DNA of 6,461 nucleotides, from positions 1-6,461 of the forward strand of contig PLEA01000500.1 in NCBI GenBank assembly GCA_003136335.1. The letters run 5' to 3'. This document shows positions 4,439-6,461 of this stretch, one piece after another. How positions within the stretch are numbered: position 1 is the stretch's first letter; the number at the start of each line of letters is the position of its first letter. This DNA comes from Acidobacteriaceae bacterium (GTDB taxonomy: Bacteria > Acidobacteriota > Terriglobia > Terriglobales > SbA1). Under the pieces are notes generated by a model. It worked only from the letters and a program-made list of their open reading frames with translations, had not been told where the DNA came from and made no database searches. A program made the position numbers and the translations under genes.

Positions 4439-6461
4439 CAGATTCCCCCGACGAGCGTGGCGCGGAACTGCGAGAGCTTTTTTTTGAGACCTCGCTGGAA
4501 CTGCTGCAGGCGCTGAATGACGAAGCGCTGAAGCTGGAAAAAAAGCCGGGCGACGAGGAAATCGTACGCGTAATCCGGCGCACGGTGCATACTTTGAAAG
4601 GCGACTCGGCCGCGTGCGGGCTGCGCGAGTTGAGCGAACTGGCGCACCAGTTCGAGGATGCCTTGTCGCTCGAAGGTACGGCGAACCATGCGGCCGTTGC
4701 GGAAATCGCTTTTTCCGCTTCTGACGTTTTTGCCGAGCTGATTGCGGCCTACCGTAACAATAGCAGCTTGCCCTCCACGAAAAGTCTGAGCAAGAAAATC
4801 GAAGACCTGACGGCCGCGCCGGCCTCCGGAAAAACCCGGCGGAACAAGAAATCGACAACCAAGAAATCGACGGCCAATGCGTCTGAGCCCAAAACATCAG
4901 CGCCTCGAACCTCCGCCAAGCCCGCCGCACACTGGACGGAATACGAAAAGCTGACCATGACGCAGGCCCAAGCCACCGGCCAGGATGTGTATCACGTGGT
5001 GGTGAAGATCGACCCGCATTGCGCCATGCCGATTGCGGGACGGCAACTGGTGCACAATGCCATCGGCGTCATGGGCCCGATTCTTGCGGTACGGCCCGAC
5101 GCCAAGTCGCCCGCAGCTTGCAAGCAGGTGGAGTTCGTGCTGGCCAGCGTGCAGACGGCGGAGCAGATTGCCGCCAAGTGCAGGATCCCTACGATCACGG
5201 GCGAGGTCACGGTCCAGTTGATGTGGGATGCGGCGGCCGCTCTGGAGACGCCGCAGAACGAAAGCAACAGCAAGATCGGAATTCCAGCCGAGATCCTCAT
5301 TGCGAAGACTCCGGCGCCCGAAACTATTCCCCAGGACGCTTCGGCTGGAACGCCAGCGCCCGAACCGGCCGCGGCACCGGGCATGCTGGAAAACATTCTG
5401 CGCGTGGACGCAGGCCGCATCGACAACGTGCTCAACCTGGTGGGCGAGCTCATTATCGGCAAGTCGATGTTGCAGCAAGCACTCAACGAATTCACCAGGC
5501 GCTTTCCCAAAGAGACGTTGCGTGGCAAGTTTGCCGACGGCATGGCCTTCCAGGCCCGAGTGCTGAACGATCTGCAGCGCTCGGTCATGAAGATTCGCAT
5601 GGTTCCGGTCGACCAGTTGTTCCGCCGCTTCCCGCGCATGGTGCGCGATGTGTCGCGGCAATGCGGTCGCGAAGTCGAACTGGACATCAGCGGGCAGGAC
5701 ACCGACCTCGACAAGGGAATCCTCGACGCCATCGCCGAGCCCCTCACTCATCTCGTGCGCAACGCGGTAAGCCACGGCATTGAGCCTGCCGAAGAGCGCC
5801 GCAAACTGGGAAAGTCGGCGCAGGGCGTCATCCGGCTGCACGCATATCACCAGGGCAACCAGGTCGTGGTCGAGATCACCGACGACGGCCGCGGCATCGA
5901 CGCACAAAAGATTCGCGTCAAAGCCATTGAGCTGGGAATGGCGACGGCTGAGGAAGCCGCGCGCTTCAGCGACGCGGAGATCTTCGATTTCATTTTTCGC
6001 CCCGGCTTCAGCACCGCCGACGAGGTTACCGAAGTCTCCGGACGGGGCGTCGGCATGGACGTGGTTCAGAGTGTGTTGCACCGGTTGAAGGCTTCCATCA
6101 GTGTGGAGACGCGCCCGGGAAAAGGCACGACCTTCCGCATGAAGCTCCCGCTCACTTTGGCCATCATCAAGGCGCTGCTGTTCTGGGTGGAGCAGCGCTT
6201 GTATGCCATCCCGCTGAACGCTGTGCTCGAAATCGCGCGTACTTTCGAAACCGAAGTGCATCAGGTCGACAACTACGAAGTTTTGCAGTTGCGCAACCAG
6301 GTGCTCCCGCTGCTGCGGTTGGGCCGTCCCGCCGAGGAAGAAAGAAAATCCAAGCTCTTTGTGCTCGTCATTACTGCAGGGGAAAGGAAATACGGATTGA
6401 TAGTGGACGCGCTGGAAGGCGAAGAAGAATTGGTGATCAAGGCATTGGATGACCAGACATT
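4435..6461 (+). CDS. cheA: CheA chemotaxis histidine kinase (C-terminus cut by window end)
   Basis: 675 codons of a cytoplasmic kinase that autophosphorylates in response to receptor state and feeds response regulators. P1 (~8-115) has the phospho-acceptor H52 in VHTLKGDSAACGL. A Lys/Ser/Thr linker (~122-165) contains a duplicated KKST pentapeptide unit. A P2-like docking domain (~175-265) starts at YHVVVKIDPHCAMPIAGR. A Pro/Ala linker (~270-316) precedes P3 dimerisation (from M317, LRVDAGRIDNVLNLVGELI, to about IRMVP at 387-391). The P4 ATPase is complete: N box HLVRNAVSHGIE (439-450), G1 DDGRGID (483-489), F box FRPGF (521-525), G2 GRGVGMD (536-542) and G3 GKGTTF (562-567). The CheW-like P5 begins at ~575 and is truncated at the edge; any C-terminal receiver domain would be outside. 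All catalytic motifs look intact. T8 (4478-4485) and A7 (4538-4544) runs lie near the 5' end. It is coupled to cheR. Confidence 0.96.
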   Translation, partial: MTDSPDERGAELRELFFETSLELLQALNDEALKLEKKPGDEEIVRVIRRTVHTLKGDSAACGLRELSELAHQFEDALSLEGTANHAAVAEIAFSASDVFAELIAAYRNNSSLPSTKSLSKKIEDLTAAPASGKTRRNKKSTTKKSTANASEPKTSAPRTSAKPAAHWTEYEKLTMTQAQATGQDVYHVVVKIDPHCAMPIAGRQLVHNAIGVMGPILAVRPDAKSPAACKQVEFVLASVQTAEQIAAKCRIPTITGEVTVQLMWDAAAALETPQNESNSKIGIPAEILIAKTPAPETIPQDASAGTPAPEPAAAPGMLENILRVDAGRIDNVLNLVGELIIGKSMLQQALNEFTRRFPKETLRGKFADGMAFQARVLNDLQRSVMKIRMVPVDQLFRRFPRMVRDVSRQCGREVELDISGQDTDLDKGILDAIAEPLTHLVRNAVSHGIEPAEERRKLGKSAQGVIRLHAYHQGNQVVVEITDDGRGIDAQKIRVKAIELGMATAEEAARFSDAEIFDFIFRPGFSTADEVTEVSGRGVGMDVVQSVLHRLKASISVETRPGKGTTFRMKLPLTLAIIKALLFWVEQRLYAIPLNAVLEIARTFETEVHQVDNYEVLQLRNQVLPLLRLGRPAEEERKSKLFVLVITAGERKYGLIVDALEGEEELVIKALDDQT
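4478..4485 (+). repeat. T8 homopolymer in cheA codons 15-17
   Basis: Eight consecutive T within CTT TTT TTT (Leu-Phe-Phe), 43 bases after the start of a GC-rich gene in which such runs are rare. Replication slippage by one base would remove the whole kinase. Visible directly; whether the tract varies is unknown. Confidence 0.6.
4539..4545 (+). repeat. Second in-phase A AAA AAG heptamer, in cheA codons 35-37
   Basis: GAA AAA AAG (4537-4545) again gives a slippery heptamer in the dnaX phase. A -1 shift here would read about 60 codons of unrelated sequence and stop near 4722 within the P1 region. No strong hairpin directly follows, so it is more likely incidental to Glu-Lys-Lys coding than a programmed site. 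Confidence 0.3.
4845..4871 (+). repeat. Tandem 15-bp period direct repeat in cheA linker
   Basis: CAAGAAATCGAC is present exactly at 4845-4856 and again at 4860-4871, a 15-base period. It encodes KKSTT followed by KKSTA in the flexible linker between P1 and P2. The identical DNA, beyond what the repeated amino acids require, suggests a recent in-frame duplication. Confidence 0.75.

Noticed and set aside
5019..5783. 254-codon plus-strand frame inside cheA
   Set aside because: Out-of-phase Arg/Gly/His-rich shadow of cheA with no domain pattern.
4897..6261. 454-codon minus-strand open frame opposite cheA
   Set aside because: Antisense shadow: His/Asp/Leu-rich product without domains, exactly opposite conserved CheA motifs.
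1..6461. tRNA, rRNA, CRISPR arrays, insertion sequences or attachment sites
   Set aside because: No cloverleaf-like sequence, no regularly spaced repeats with spacers and no transposase or terminal repeats were seen by eye on either strand.

Overview
The window is one end of a bacterial chemosensory (chemotaxis-type) operon on the plus strand, with a divergent gene on the minus strand entering from the left edge. The operon genes are GC-rich and codon-biased. The lead gene is a very small TonB C-terminal-domain protein, and GTG starts and tight gene packing are common. These traits are compatible with an Acidobacteriota-like (Terriglobia/Koribacter-type) genome. That assignment is an inference from gene style, because no rRNA or other marker is present.

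Layout: 1-242 (minus) is the N-terminal 80 codons of a gene leaving the window, probably a GAF-domain sensor protein. 243-551 is a divergent intergenic region holding several inverted repeats, a 48-base stretch of only about 21% GC (441-488) that is the likely promoter zone, and a hairpin over the ribosome binding site of the first plus-strand gene. Then come, all on plus: a secreted TonB_C-domain protein (552-896); a 660-residue methyl-accepting chemotaxis receptor with CHASE3-like sensor and two HAMP units (923-2905); CheW (2955-3473); CheR methyltransferase (3527-4438); and CheA histidine kinase (4435-6461, cut by the window end within its CheW-like P5 domain). cheR and cheA overlap by four bases. 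The other gaps are 26-53 nt, so this reads as a single transcription unit.

How it works together: the receptor senses through its extracytoplasmic domain, CheW couples it to CheA, CheA autophosphorylates on its P1 histidine (H52) and passes phosphate to response regulators, and CheR methylates receptor glutamates for adaptation. No CheY, CheB or CheD is inside the window; they may lie downstream. The output (flagella, pili or another function) cannot be decided here.

The most interesting non-standard signals are: (i) a dnaX-type A AAA AAG slippery heptamer in the correct reading phase near the 3' end of cheW, followed by a GC-rich hairpin and a -1 frame that is open straight into cheR; (ii) the secreted TonB-like protein leading the operon; (iii) matching lysine/serine/threonine-rich segments in CheW and CheA, the latter built on a 15-bp tandem repeat; and (iv) overlapping inverted repeats in the divergent control region. 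The core genes are recognisable chemotaxis families. I see no wholly new system, and the unusual points are mostly regulatory or architectural hypotheses.
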